DNA of 64,000 bases from Microbacterium sp. MF43 (GCF_012847295.1 NZ_JABBDY010000002.1:124001-188000); one strand, 5' to 3'. Shown: positions 15,418 through 24,904, counted from the stretch's first letter. The notes: generated by a model from the letters alone, not told the origin. Program-made: numbers and translations.

Positions 15418-17376
15418 ATGACAGGGTCCGCCCTCACCTCCCTCCGTGATCTGGCCGCGCGCGGCATCCCGTTCGCTCTCATCGCGCGTGACGGCGCAAC
15501 GGTCGAGGTCCTCACCGGCGATGTCGTCGACGTCGACCTGCTCGCCGACATCCCGCTGCACGATGACGCAGGCTCACCGCGGGAGGTTCTCGCACTCGTC
15601 CCCTTCCGTCAGGTGCGCGAACGCGGTTTCGAGTGTCACGACGATCGCGCGCCGCTGCGGTGCCTCGTGGTGACCGAGCACACCGCGGTCTCGCGAGACG
15701 CCGCGCTGGCCGAGTTGCCGACCGACCCGGTCCCCCTCGCGGATGCCGGCTTCGACATCGCCGACGAGGAGTATGCCGACATCGTCCGCACCGTCATCGC
15801 CGACGAGATCGGGCGTGGTGAGGGAGCGAACTTCGTCATCCGGCGGGACTTCACCGCCGCCGTCGACGCCGATCCGACGCTTGCGGCGCTCACCTGGTTC
15901 CGGGCCCTCCTCGAGTTCGAGCGCGGCGCGTACTGGACGTTCGCCGTCGTGACACCCGGACACGTCGCCGTGGGTGCGAGCCCCGAGGCCCACGTGTCGG
16001 CACAGCAGGGCGTCGTGACGATGAACCCGATCTCGGGCACGTTCCGCCATCCCGCAGGCGGCGCGACACCGGAGGCGCTGACCGATTTCCTCGAGTCGAC
16101 CAAGGAGACCGAGGAGCTCTTCATGGTCGTCGACGAAGAGCTGAAGATGATGAGCGCCGTCTGCTCCGACGGCGGACGCATCACCGGACCGCATCTCAAG
16201 GAGATGTCGCGCCTCACGCACACCGAGTACGTTCTGCGGGGTCGCAGCCGCCTCGATCCTCGCGACATCCTGCGCGAGACGATGTTCGCACCCACCGTGA
16301 CGGGCTCGCCCATGCAGAATGCCTGCACCGTCATCACGCGGCACGAGCGCACGCCGCGCGGCTACTACTCCGGCGTCGCCGCCCTGTTCACGCCCCGAAC
16401 GGATGCCGCGACCGACGTCCCGTCGCACGACCTCGACGCGCCGATCCTCATCCGTACGGCGTATCTCGTCGATGGCCGGCTGCGCGTGCCGGTCGGCGCG
16501 ACCCTCGTGCGCCACTCGGATCCCTATGGCGAGGTCGGAGAGACGCACGGCAAGGCGGCAGGAGTGCTGGGGGCGATCGGAGCGATCGCCCGCGATCCTT
16601 CGACGAAGCTCGCGGCCAGCGACCCCGCCGGCGCCTCCGTCGCGCAGACCGAGGCCATCGACGAGGACGCGCCCGCCGCCGAGCCGCGCCGTCTCGCCGA
16701 CGATCCGGCGATCGCCTCGCTCCTGGCCTCTCGCAACGGCCGGCTGGCGTCGTTCTGGCTCGAGCCGCAGGGCTCCGACAGCGGGCCGTTCGACGGCCGC
16801 AGCGCCATCGTCGTCGACGCCGAGGACCGCTTCACGACGATGCTCGCGCACCAACTGCGCCACCTGGGCCTCGACGCCCGGATCGTGCCCTGGAACGAGG
16901 TCACCGACGCCGACGTCGACGGCGCCGAGCTCGTCGTTTCGGGCCCCGGCCCCGGCGACCCCCGCGACCCGGCGAGTCCCCGTCTGCGGCGTATGCGCGA
17001 GGTCGTCGCACGTCGCCGGGCCTCCGGCCGACCGCTTCTCGCGGTGTGCTTGAGCCACCAGATCCTCGCCGATTCGCTCGGCATCGACCTCGCCCCGCTG
17101 GCCGCGCCGCACCAGGGCCTCCAGAAGACCGTCGACGTGTTCGGGGAGCCCGCCTCCATCGGCTTCTACAACACCTTCACCGCCCGCGTTCCCGCAGGCA
17201 CGTCGGTCATCGGCGACACCGAGATCGCGGCGGATGCCTCGACCGGCGCGGTCTACGCGCTGCGCGGACCGGGGTACGCGTCGGTGCAGGGGCACCTCGA
17301 GTCGATCCTGTCGCGGGACGGCATGACGACGCTCGAGCGACTCGTCTCGCACGCCCTCGAGCCCGTCGCGTCCTGA
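15418..17376 (+). CDS. trpE: fused anthranilate synthase (TrpE-TrpG type), PhzE-like
   Basis: 652 residues. The N-terminal ~440 residues form a chorismate-binding domain (P-I-S-G-T-F-R-H-P, D-E-E-L-K-M-M-S-A-V-C, F-A-P-T-V-T-G-S-P-M-Q-N-A). The C-terminal ~200 form a class I glutamine amidotransferase with nucleophile C544 in L-A-V-C-L-S-H-Q and a G-H-L-E-S segment carrying the His-Glu pair. The C-L-S-H-Q variant and overall layout are typical of PhzE/fused anthranilate synthases, so sequence alone leaves ADIC synthase for phenazines possible. The trp attenuator directly upstream and the lack of phenazine genes favour anthranilate synthase. No other trp gene lies in the window. The start ATG 15418 lies 35 nt after the terminator U tract, with an ACGAAAG purine stretch upstream. 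Confidence 0.9.
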   Translation: MTGSALTSLRDLAARGIPFALIARDGATVEVLTGDVVDVDLLADIPLHDDAGSPREVLALVPFRQVRERGFECHDDRAPLRCLVVTEHTAVSRDAALAELPTDPVPLADAGFDIADEEYADIVRTVIADEIGRGEGANFVIRRDFTAAVDADPTLAALTWFRALLEFERGAYWTFAVVTPGHVAVGASPEAHVSAQQGVVTMNPISGTFRHPAGGATPEALTDFLESTKETEELFMVVDEELKMMSAVCSDGGRITGPHLKEMSRLTHTEYVLRGRSRLDPRDILRETMFAPTVTGSPMQNACTVITRHERTPRGYYSGVAALFTPRTDAATDVPSHDLDAPILIRTAYLVDGRLRVPVGATLVRHSDPYGEVGETHGKAAGVLGAIGAIARDPSTKLAASDPAGASVAQTEAIDEDAPAAEPRRLADDPAIASLLASRNGRLASFWLEPQGSDSGPFDGRSAIVVDAEDRFTTMLAHQLRHLGLDARIVPWNEVTDADVDGAELVVSGPGPGDPRDPASPRLRRMREVVARRRASGRPLLAVCLSHQILADSLGIDLAPLAAPHQGLQKTVDVFGEPASIGFYNTFTARVPAGTSVIGDTEIAADASTGAVYALRGPGYASVQGHLESILSRDGMTTLERLVSHALEPVAS

Positions 17377-17421
17377 AGCGGGGGCGTGGACCGAGTCCCT
17401 GATCTCAGCCGGTACACGGAC

Positions 17422-18681
17422 TCACCGGCGGGCGCGCTCGGCGAGCAGCCGACGCTCGGCCTCGTTCGCGGTGAGCTCGAGGGCCATGAGGTCCTCGGCG
17501 AGCGCCTCATCGCGGCGCCCCAGGTCGCGCAGCAGCGACGCCCGGACCGCGTGCCACAGGTGCGACCGCGCCAGCGGTCCGGAGAGCGCATCGACCTCGG
17601 CGAGCGCTGCGTCGGGGCCGTCGATGCGCGCGAGGGCCACCGAGCGGTTCAGGCGCACGACGGGCGACCGGTCGTACGCGAGCAGCATGTCGTAGAGCGT
17701 GAGCACCTGCAGCCAGTCGGTGGCCGAGGCATCCGGAGCATCTGCATGGCAGGCCGCGATGGCGGCCTGCAGCTGCCACCGCCCGGGTCGGCGCAGACGC
17801 GCGGCTCGCTCGAGCGCGGAGCGCGCCTCGCCGAGCAGCGCCTGATCCCAGCGCGACCTGTCCTGGTCGGGCAGTAGCACCAGCGCTCCTCCGACGGCGC
17901 GCGCCGCTTCACGGGCACGGTGGAAGGCCAGGAGTGCGAGCAGACCGAGTGCCTCCGGCTCGCGGGGCAGCGCGAGCGCGACCACGCGGGCGAGCCACAG
18001 CGCATCGTCTGCGAGGTCCCGATCCGCCGAGGCATCACCGCCGGCGACGAGGTGCGCCTCGCTGTACATGACCGAGATCGTGGCCAGCACGATGTCGAGC
18101 CGCTCCGCGCGTTCGGCGCCTTCGGGGATGCGGAGCGGAATGCCCGCGGCGCCGATCTTCCGCTTGGCCCGCACGATCCGCTGACTCACCGCCGCGTCGG
18201 CGCTGAAGGTCGCCCGCGCGATCTGCGCGGTCGTGAGCCCGCACACCGCGCGCAGCGTCAGCGCGAGCTGCGCGTCGGGCGACAGCGCCGGGTGGCAGCA
18301 TCCGAAGAGCAGCGGGATCCGCTCGTCCGCCTCGCCGGGCTCACTGTGTGACGCAGACGCCGTCGGGGGCGTCGCCGCGAGCGCCGGCATCCGCTCTCGC
18401 AGACCGCGATCCCGCCGCACGCGGTCGAGCGCGTTGTGACGGGCCGCCTGCAGCAGCCACGCCCCCGGCTTGGGCGGGACCCCCTTCACGCGCCACGCGC
18501 GCAGCGCCTCCTCGACCGCCTCGGCGACGGCCTCCTCGGCGATGTCGAGACTGCCGAAGGCTCGGGTGAGGGTGGCCACGAGCATGCCCGACTCTTCGCG
18601 GACGACACGGGCGAGATGCAGATCGGATGCCGCGGCACCGCCGCCGCTCGGGCGAGGAGCCGCGGCATCCGACTCGTTCAC
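17422..18681 (-). CDS. ECF42-type RNA polymerase sigma factor with C-terminal extension (DUF6596)
   Basis: 419 residues, more than twice the usual ECF length. The first ~190 residues hold sigma regions 2 and 4 (A-F-G-S-L-D-I-A-E-E-A-V-A-E-A; G-L-T-T-A-Q-I-A-R-A-T-F). The rest is an alpha-helical, TPR-like extension with S-E-A-H and the conserved stretch L-N-R-S-V-A-L-A. GTG 18681 overlaps the stop of the DGPF-domain gene by four bases (GTGA). That pairing is the hallmark of the ECF42 group, in which no anti-sigma factor is known and the C-terminal extension is thought to control activity. Targets usually include the DGPF gene itself; the signal is unknown. Confidence 0.9.
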   Translation of the reverse strand: MNESDAAAPRPSGGGAAASDLHLARVVREESGMLVATLTRAFGSLDIAEEAVAEAVEEALRAWRVKGVPPKPGAWLLQAARHNALDRVRRDRGLRERMPALAATPPTASASHSEPGEADERIPLLFGCCHPALSPDAQLALTLRAVCGLTTAQIARATFSADAAVSQRIVRAKRKIGAAGIPLRIPEGAERAERLDIVLATISVMYSEAHLVAGGDASADRDLADDALWLARVVALALPREPEALGLLALLAFHRAREAARAVGGALVLLPDQDRSRWDQALLGEARSALERAARLRRPGRWQLQAAIAACHADAPDASATDWLQVLTLYDMLLAYDRSPVVRLNRSVALARIDGPDAALAEVDALSGPLARSHLWHAVRASLLRDLGRRDEALAEDLMALELTANEAERRLLAERARR

Positions 18682-19046
18682 TGCTCGAACTGGCTGTAGT
18701 CGACGATCATCGGACGCACCTCGACGGCGACCCCCGGCAGCTCGAGCGCCGGCCACGTCTTGGCGATAGCGATCGCCGCGTCGAGGTCGGGCACATCGAC
18801 GACGCTGAACCCTCCGATGACCTCTTTCGCCTCGGAGAAGGGGCCGTCCGCGACGACCGGTCCGTCTCCGCCGTGCTTGACGGTCGTCGCCGTCGTCACC
18901 GGATGAAGCTCCGCGCCGGAGTCGTCGAGGTGGTCGGCGTGCTGGCCGAACCACTCGAAGATGCGGCCGTACACCTCCTGGGCGCGCTCGGGCGGAACAG
19001 CGGCGTCGAGTTCGGGCGTGCTGGTGAACATCAGGACGTACTTCAC
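18678..19046 (-). CDS. DGPF-domain (YCII-related) protein
   Basis: 122 residues. The family motif is visible as A-D-G-P-F-S-E-A-K-E-V-I-G-G-F, with the start M-K-Y-V-L-M-F. These ferredoxin-like-fold proteins are regular neighbours and targets of ECF42 sigma factors; some relatives bind small ligands, but no activity is established. The stop overlaps the sigma gene start, so the two are one operon. GTCCGAGG-like purines are weak upstream; ATG 19046 is the only sensible start. Confidence 0.88.
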   Translation of the reverse strand: MKYVLMFTSTPELDAAVPPERAQEVYGRIFEWFGQHADHLDDSGAELHPVTTATTVKHGGDGPVVADGPFSEAKEVIGGFSVVDVPDLDAAIAIAKTWPALELPGVAVEVRPMIVDYSQFEQ

Positions 19047-19129
19047 GGTCGGAGTCCTTTCGTCAGTGGAACCGTTTCATCTCCACAGCGAACGGACAAG
19101 ACCGTTTTCGACAGCCTCGGCGAAATCTC

Positions 19130-20479
19130 CTACGGACCGAACAGCGAGACCGGGTTGATGATGTCGGCGAGGATCAGCACGCCGCCCATCGTGATGAGCG
19201 CGATCACGACGACGAAGGTCACCGGCACGAGCTTCGTCGCGTCGACGGGCTTCGGGGGCGGGCGGTGGAAGAGCTTGGCCCACGTGCGCTTGATGCCGTC
19301 CCACAGCGCGACCGCGACGTGGCCCCCGTCGAGCGGGAGCAGCGGAATGAGGTTGAAGACGAAGAGCGCGATGTTGAGCGAGGCCAGGAGCGACAGGAAT
19401 CCCGCCAAGCGGTTGAGCACCGGTGCCTCCGCGGCGGCGACCTCGCCCGCGATGACCCCCGCTCCGACGATGCTGAGCGGGCCGTTCGGGTCGCGCTCTG
19501 CGCCGGTGACGAGGGTGACGCCCGTCTCCCACACCTTCACCGGGAGCTGCCAGATGATCCCGGCGACCGCGGCGGTGTTCTCGATCGCGGCCTGCGGTCC
19601 CGCCCAGATCGGCGCACGCAGGTACGCCACCTCCTGGCGGATGCCGGCGATGCCGACCTCCTCGGTCTGCGGCTCGCCATCCTCTCCGAGGACAGGGTTG
19701 CCCCGCTCGTCGGTCACGGTCTGCTCGGTCGCGACCGGCGTCAGTGTGAGCGTCTGCTCCCCGCCGTCGCGCTGCACCGTGATGGCGATCGCCTGGCCCG
19801 GAGAGGACTGGATGATCGCGGCGGCGTCGGCGAACGTCGCCACCGATTCGCCGTCGACCGCCACGATGACATCCCCGGGCCGGATGCCCGCGGCCGCGGC
19901 GGGAGCGGCGGGATCGGATGCCTCGCACTCCGTTCGCTCGGACGACGCGGGAATGATGCACTCGCTCACGCTGGACACGGTGGTGGTGGCCGTCTGCACC
20001 CCGATCCCGGAGAGCAGGATGGCGAAGAGGACCATCGCGAACAGCAGGTTCATGATCGGGCCGCCGAGCATGATCACGACGCGCTTCCAGACGGCGAGCT
20101 TGTAGAAGACCCGATCGTCATCCTCGCTGAGGAGGGTTTCGTCGTTGGCGGCGCGCGCGTCCTGCACCATGGTCGCGAAGAAGCCTCCGCCCGCACGGCC
20201 GGCCCGCTGGCCCGCGGAGGCGGCGGCGAGCTGCCTGGGCGATGGCGGATACATCCCTGCCATCGAGATATAGCCGCCCAGCGGGATGGCCTTGAAGCCG
20301 TACTCGGTCTCGCCGATCCGGCGCGACCACAGCGTCGGACCGAAGCCGATCATGTACTGCCCCACCCGGACGCCGAACTTCTTCGCCGGCCACAGATGGC
20401 CGAGTTCGTGGAGCGCGATCGACACCGCCACGCCCACGGCCATGAGCACGACGCCGATCACGAAGGCGAGAGTTTCCAC
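19130..20479 (-). CDS. rseP: site-2 type intramembrane zinc protease (RseP/Rip1 family)
   Basis: 449 residues, family M50. Active-site H-E-L-G-H lies in the first membrane helix and the third zinc ligand motif F-N-L-I-P-L-L-P-L-D-G-G in a C-terminal helix. A PDZ-like domain (G-I-R-P-G-D-V-I-V-A-V-D-G-E) sits between them, and about four membrane segments are apparent. Such proteases cut membrane-embedded regulators, for example anti-sigma factors, after a first extracytoplasmic cut. Two ECF sigma systems lie within 15 kb, but a direct link is only conjecture. The GTG start at 20479 has TAGCGT six nt upstream. It lies between dxr and ispG in orientation and order, as in other actinobacteria, but no longer adjacent. 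Confidence 0.95.
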   Translation of the reverse strand: METLAFVIGVVLMAVGVAVSIALHELGHLWPAKKFGVRVGQYMIGFGPTLWSRRIGETEYGFKAIPLGGYISMAGMYPPSPRQLAAASAGQRAGRAGGGFFATMVQDARAANDETLLSEDDDRVFYKLAVWKRVVIMLGGPIMNLLFAMVLFAILLSGIGVQTATTTVSSVSECIIPASSERTECEASDPAAPAAAAGIRPGDVIVAVDGESVATFADAAAIIQSSPGQAIAITVQRDGGEQTLTLTPVATEQTVTDERGNPVLGEDGEPQTEEVGIAGIRQEVAYLRAPIWAGPQAAIENTAAVAGIIWQLPVKVWETGVTLVTGAERDPNGPLSIVGAGVIAGEVAAAEAPVLNRLAGFLSLLASLNIALFVFNLIPLLPLDGGHVAVALWDGIKRTWAKLFHRPPPKPVDATKLVPVTFVVVIALITMGGVLILADIINPVSLFGP

Positions 20480-20491
20480 ACGTTCACGCTA
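20480..20491 (-). promoter_or_regulatory. -10 element of a leaderless protease transcript
   Basis: TAGCGT (20491-20486), six nt, GTG 20479; no Shine-Dalgarno. Confidence 0.6.
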
Positions 20492-20559
20492 CCCGCGTCG
20501 GGCTTTGAGTTGGCCGTGACACCTGCGGGACTCGCGTAGGCTTCGCTGAGGAGGATCCC

Positions 20560-21141
20560 GTGACCCCACGCCACGTCCGCACCCTGCGCGGTGCCGCCGC
20601 TGCGTCGGTCGCGACGATCCTGGCGGCGACCTCTCACACGCTGGCAGGCGGGGGCGCGCCCGCTCCGCTCCTGGTCGCGGTCATGGCGACGCTCGCCTGG
20701 CCGTTCGCGACGGCTCTCATCGGGCGGCGCCTGTCGGTCTCGCGCATCGGAGCCGCCGTCGTCGTCGGCCAGCTGCTGTTCCACGCCGCGTTCGCCGTCA
20801 CCGCAGGAGCCGATCCGGCTTCCGCAACCGGCCATCTCCACCACGCCGCACTCGCGGGCACGGCCGGAACGGGGCTGGCCGTGCCTGCGGCGCCCATGCT
20901 CGTCGCGCACGCCTTGGCGGCGCTGGTGACGGTCCTCGGGCTGTACGGCGGCGAGCGGATGCTGCGGGCGCTCGGCCGGGGCATCCGATCGATCCTCCGG
21001 CGCCCCGCCCTCGCGACGCCGCTCCTGCGCACTCGACTCCCCCGCACGGCGACCGGGGTGGTGGCCGTCGCGGCCCACGCCGTCGTCCTGTCCGATCTCT
21101 CTCGGCGGGGTCCTCCCGCCATCGTCGACGCGGTCGCCTGA
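20560..21141 (+). CDS. small integral membrane protein linked to YcnI
   Basis: 193 residues with about four hydrophobic segments and a His pair (G-H-L-H-H-A-A) in a loop. GTG 20560 follows GAGGAGG by five nt. I do not recognise a named family with certainty. Proteins of this shape commonly precede DUF1775/YcnI genes in actinobacteria and are suspected to take part in copper handling. The gene ends 97 bp before ycnI on the same strand. It diverges from the protease gene with 80 bp between starts. Confidence 0.75.
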   Translation: MTPRHVRTLRGAAAASVATILAATSHTLAGGGAPAPLLVAVMATLAWPFATALIGRRLSVSRIGAAVVVGQLLFHAAFAVTAGADPASATGHLHHAALAGTAGTGLAVPAAPMLVAHALAALVTVLGLYGGERMLRALGRGIRSILRRPALATPLLRTRLPRTATGVVAVAAHAVVLSDLSRRGPPAIVDAVA

Positions 21142-21238
21142 CCGCGGCATCCGCCGGCACCCGCCCCCGCGCGTGCCGATGCCCCCTGCATCCGCGACGC
21201 GACGACCTCGTCGCGCGCTTCTTCGACGAAAGAGAACA

Positions 21239-21946
21239 ATGACCACGCGCACCCTCACGCCCCGCATCCTGCTCCTCGGTTCGGCCGCCGGGCTCGTCCT
21301 CGCCGTCGGCGTCCCCCTCGCCGCCTCGGCACACGTCCACATCGACCCCGGCACGGCTTCGGCCGGTGCCACCGAGACCCTCACGTTCGCGTTCTCGCAC
21401 GGCTGCGACGGGTCGCCGACGACCGCCCTGGTGATCGACATTCCCGAGGGTGTCGGCAATGCGACGCCGATCGTGCAGGGCGGCTGGACGATCTCACGGG
21501 AGGCGGGCGCCGACGGCATCCCCACCCAGATCACCTTCACGAGCGACACCCCCGTCGACGACGGACTCAAGGCGACCCTCTCGATGGACGTGCTGTTCGA
21601 GGAGTCCGCCGCCGACACGTCCGTCGCCTTCCCCGTGACGCAGACGTGCGTCGAAGGCGAGACCGCGTGGACCGAGGTCGCCGAGGAGGGCCAGGATCCG
21701 CACGATCTGGAGTCGCCTGCTCCGGTCGTCGAGGTGGGTGCCGCCGCCGGGGAGGGCGACGGCCACGGCGATGCATCCGCCGACGATGAGCACGCAGAGG
21801 AGCAGGCCGGCGCCGACGCCGCGGACAGCGCCGCCGCCTCGACCGAGGCCGACCCGGTGGCGCGCTGGCTCGCTGCGGGCGGACTCGTAGCCGGCATCGC
21901 CGCGCTCGTGGTCGTACTGGTGCGCGGCCGCGCCCGCAAGAGCTGA
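21239..21946 (+). CDS. ycnI: YcnI-family (DUF1775) exported copper-binding protein
   Basis: 235 residues. A Sec signal peptide ends A-A-S-A, leaving H32 (H-V-H-I-D) as the mature N-terminus. In YcnI that histidine, its backbone amine and a conserved Trp/Glu set bind Cu(II), and here G-G-W-T-I-S supplies the Trp. The DUF1775 beta-sandwich spans roughly residues 32-155. An acidic, His-containing linker and a C-terminal membrane helix (W-L-A-A-G-G-L-V-A-G-I-A-A-L-V-V-V-L) with basic tail anchor it to the outer face. ATG 21239 is chosen because the signal peptide starts there and AAAGAG lies upstream. The role is periplasm-side copper acquisition or chaperoning, inferred from the family. Confidence 0.88.
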   Translation: MTTRTLTPRILLLGSAAGLVLAVGVPLAASAHVHIDPGTASAGATETLTFAFSHGCDGSPTTALVIDIPEGVGNATPIVQGGWTISREAGADGIPTQITFTSDTPVDDGLKATLSMDVLFEESAADTSVAFPVTQTCVEGETAWTEVAEEGQDPHDLESPAPVVEVGAAAGEGDGHGDASADDEHAEEQAGADAADSAAASTEADPVARWLAAGGLVAGIAALVVVLVRGRARKS

Positions 21947-22058
21947 CAGCAGGGCGAACGGGGAGGGCTCCCATCGCGGGCCGCCCTCCCCTGAGACTGC
22001 CGACGGCGTGACCCCAGCGCCCGGATGACGCGCGCCCGGATGAGAGGATGGATGCGAC

Positions 22059-23723
22059 ATGCCCACCGATGCACCCTCGAACCTGCCGCCCGTCCTCCGA
22101 CCGGACGCGCCGCCTGTCCACTCCCTGGCCGATCTCGCCGAGCGCTTCGCCGTGAGCGTGCGCGGCGACGTGGCCGGCGTGATGCTGACGGGCATCACGC
22201 TCGCCACGGCCGATCTGCGCCCGGGCGACGTGTTCGTCGCGGTACGGGGTGCGAACCGCCACGGGGCCGACTTCGCCGCCGCGGCAGCGGAGAAGGGAGC
22301 CGTCGCCGTCATCACCGACGCGCATGGGCTCGACCTCGCGGCTGCGAGCGGCCTCCCCGTTCTCGAGGTCGAGGACCCCCGAGGTCTTCTCGGAGACCTC
22401 TCGGCGTGGGTCTACAGCACGGGCCGCGACGATGCCCTCCCGATCCTGTTCGGCACGACGGGGACGAACGGCAAGACGAGCGTGTCGCACCTGCTCGAGG
22501 GCATTCTCGGGCAGCTCGGCGCGATCACCGGCCTCTCTTCCACCGCGGAGCGCCATATCGCCGGGCAGGTCGTCGTGTCCCGCCTGACGACGCCCGAGGC
22601 CTACGAGATGCACGCCCTCCTCGCGCTCATGCGCGAACGCGGCGTCGAGGCCGTCGCCGTCGAGGTGAGCGCGCAGGCGCTCAGCCGGCGCCGGGTCGAC
22701 GGCATCGTCTTCGACGTCGCGGGGTTCACGAATCTCACCCACGACCATCTCGACGACTACGCCGATATGCGGGAGTACTTCGAGGCCAAGCTCCCGCTCT
22801 TCCTGCCCGACCGCTCTCGTCGGGCCGTGGTCTGCGTCGACTCGGAGCAGGGCGCCGAAGTCGTCGCCCGCAGCCAGGTGCCGACCGTGACGGTGGGCAC
22901 GCCGGTGCTGGCATCGGATCCGGATGCCTCGGCAGCCGCCGACTGGGTGGTCGAGATCCTCGACGAGCGCCAGGTCGGGACAGAGTTCCGCCTCACCGCC
23001 CGCGACGGCCGCACCCTCACGACGCTGGTGCCGGTGATCGGGCGTCACATGGCAGCGAATGCCGGCCTCGCGATCGTCATGATCCTCGAGGGCGGCTACG
23101 CGTGGGAGCGGCTCGTCGAAGCGCTCGACGGCGGCCGCATCGATGCCTACCTCCCCGGCCGTACCGAACTGGTGTCGGGCGAGACCGGCCCGGCGGTCTA
23201 CGTGGACTTCGGCCACTCCCCCGACGCGTTCGAGAAGACGCTGGCGGCCGTTCGCCGTGTGACCCCTGGCAAGGTCGTCATGCTGTTCGGCGCCGACGGG
23301 GACCGCGACGCCACGAAGCGTCACGACATGGGTCGCACCGGGGTCGAGGGTAGCGACATCCTCGTCATCACCGACCACCACCCCCGCCACGAGGATCCGG
23401 ACTCCATCCGCGCGACTCTGATCGAGGGCGCACGGCGGGCGCGGCCCGACGCCGAGATCCATGAGTACTCACCCCCGGAGCGTGCGATCATCGAGGCCGT
23501 CGCGCTGGTAGGCGACGGCGACGCGATCCTGTGGGCGGGGCCTGGGCACCAGGACTACCGCGACATCCGCGGTGTCCGCACGCCGTACTCGGCCCGCGAG
23601 CTCGCGCGCCGAGCCCTGCGCGCCGCCGGATGGGAAGTTCCCGAGCCGCACTGGCCTGTGCCCTACCCCGACGACGAGACTCCGGCTTCCGACCCGCTGC
23701 GCCCGGCGTTCCCCGACGCCTGA
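22059..23723 (+). CDS. MurE-like Mur ligase
   Basis: 554 residues with the three Mur ligase domains: N-terminal substrate domain, central ATPase with P-loop F-G-T-T-G-T-N-G-K-T-S near residue 130, and C-terminal domain (V-D-F-G-H-S-P-D-A-F-E-K). It resembles UDP-MurNAc-tripeptide synthetase. In the position of the DNPR motif that selects meso-diaminopimelate in MurE it has H440-H441-P442-R443, so the third-position amino acid is likely something else. Microbacterium walls carry Lys, Orn or homoserine at that position. It lies outside any division/cell wall cluster, between ycnI and dxr, so it may be a second copy or the main enzyme; the window does not say which. Confidence 0.85.
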   Translation: MPTDAPSNLPPVLRPDAPPVHSLADLAERFAVSVRGDVAGVMLTGITLATADLRPGDVFVAVRGANRHGADFAAAAAEKGAVAVITDAHGLDLAAASGLPVLEVEDPRGLLGDLSAWVYSTGRDDALPILFGTTGTNGKTSVSHLLEGILGQLGAITGLSSTAERHIAGQVVVSRLTTPEAYEMHALLALMRERGVEAVAVEVSAQALSRRRVDGIVFDVAGFTNLTHDHLDDYADMREYFEAKLPLFLPDRSRRAVVCVDSEQGAEVVARSQVPTVTVGTPVLASDPDASAAADWVVEILDERQVGTEFRLTARDGRTLTTLVPVIGRHMAANAGLAIVMILEGGYAWERLVEALDGGRIDAYLPGRTELVSGETGPAVYVDFGHSPDAFEKTLAAVRRVTPGKVVMLFGADGDRDATKRHDMGRTGVEGSDILVITDHHPRHEDPDSIRATLIEGARRARPDAEIHEYSPPERAIIEAVALVGDGDAILWAGPGHQDYRDIRGVRTPYSARELARRALRAAGWEVPEPHWPVPYPDDETPASDPLRPAFPDA

Positions 23724-23812
23724 CGCGTTCCGACTCGCTCCGCTCGCTCGGCGACCGGACAGCACCCCGGTCGTTGAGCGAGGGAGCGCAGCGACCAAGA
23801 CGAAACGCGTCG
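23721..23812. repeat. long imperfect palindrome (REP-like) between convergent genes
   Basis: Outer arms GACGCGTT (from 23722) and AACGCGTC (ending 23811) enclose inner arms CTCGCTCGGCGACCGG and CCGGTCGTTGAGCGAG around ACAGCACC. It sits between the stops of the MurE-like gene and dxr, which converge, and could terminate transcription in both directions. Its sequence style (GAGCGAGGGAGCGCAGCGAC) suggests a dispersed genomic repeat, but no second copy is in the window. Confidence 0.7.
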
Positions 23813-23818
23813 ACCGCC

Positions 23819-24904
23819 TCAACCCGCCGCAGCGATCTCGCGGTCGGCGGTCTCGCGCGCCCAGCGCTCAGCCTCGGCGAGGCTCTCTCGGCTGAGCGCT
23901 CCCGGCGCCTCATGCCGATCGACGACGCGATCGACGACGTCGAGGATGCCGAGGAAGCTGAGCCTTCCCTCGTGGAACGCATCGACCGCCTGCTCGTTGG
24001 CGGCGTTGAACACGGCGGGGTACGTCCCTCCGGCGCGTCCAACCCGCTTGGCCAGGCGCACGGCGGGGAACGCCGCTTCGTCGAGGGGCTCGAAGGTCCA
24101 GGATGCTGCGACCGACCAATCCAGCGGGCGGCCCACGCCGGCGACGCGATGCGGCCAGTCCAGACCGAGCGAGATCGGGAGCCGCATGTCGGGCGGAGAC
24201 GCCTGTGCGATGGTCGATCCGTCACTGAACTCGACCATCGAGTGCACGATCGACTGCGGGTGGACGACCACGTCGATCTCGCCGTAGGGAACCCCGAAGA
24301 GGAGATGCGCCTCGATCACCTCGAGGCCCTTGTTGACCAGCGTGGCCGAGTTGGTGGTGACAACGCGCCCCATGTCCCACGTGGGATGGGCGAGGGCTTC
24401 GGAAGGCGTGACTCCTCCCAGCGATTCGCGGCTGCGCCCGCGGAAGGGGCCGCCCGACGCGGTCAGCACGAGTCGTCGCACCTCCGCGCGGTCGCCGGCG
24501 CGGAGCGCCTGCGCGATGGCCGAGTGCTCCGAGTCGACGGGAACGATCTGACCGGGCTTCGCCAGGGCGGTGACCAGATCGCCGCCGACGATCAGCGACT
24601 CCTTGTTCGCCAGGGCGAGCGTGCGGCCGGTCTCCAGCGCAGCGAGTGTCGGCCCCAGGCCCACCGATCCCGTGATGCCGTTGAGCACCACGTCGGCCTC
24701 GACGTCGCGCACGAGCTGCTCCGCCTCGACCGCGCCGAGCGCGACGTGCTCGACGCCGAACTCGGCGGCCTGGGCTTCCACCGCTCCTCGGTTGGAACCC
24801 GCGGCGAGGCCGACGACTTCGAACCGACCGTGGTTGGCCCGGATGACGTCGAGCGCCTGTGTGCCGATCGATCCGGTGGAGCCGAGGACGAGGACGCGAC
24901 GCAT
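23819..24904 (-). CDS. dxr: 1-deoxy-D-xylulose 5-phosphate reductoisomerase
   Basis: 361 residues. It converts DXP to MEP with NADPH and a divalent metal, the committed step of the non-mevalonate isoprenoid pathway that also uses ispG of this window. The NADPH loop G-S-T-G-S-I-G-T-Q is at the N-terminus; the metal/substrate region P-V-D-S-E-H-S-A-I and the flexible loop H-P-T-W-D-M-G are visible. ATG 24904 has TAGGCT six nt upstream. Length is slightly short of the usual 385-400 residues, but the domains appear complete. Confidence 0.96.
   Translation of the reverse strand: MRRVLVLGSTGSIGTQALDVIRANHGRFEVVGLAAGSNRGAVEAQAAEFGVEHVALGAVEAEQLVRDVEADVVLNGITGSVGLGPTLAALETGRTLALANKESLIVGGDLVTALAKPGQIVPVDSEHSAIAQALRAGDRAEVRRLVLTASGGPFRGRSRESLGGVTPSEALAHPTWDMGRVVTTNSATLVNKGLEVIEAHLLFGVPYGEIDVVVHPQSIVHSMVEFSDGSTIAQASPPDMRLPISLGLDWPHRVAGVGRPLDWSVAASWTFEPLDEAAFPAVRLAKRVGRAGGTYPAVFNAANEQAVDAFHEGRLSFLGILDVVDRVVDRHEAPGALSRESLAEAERWARETADREIAAAG

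Noticed and set aside
15418-17376. Phenazine biosynthesis PhzE
   Set aside because: Sequence alone would allow it, but the trp attenuator and absence of other phz genes favour anthranilate synthase.
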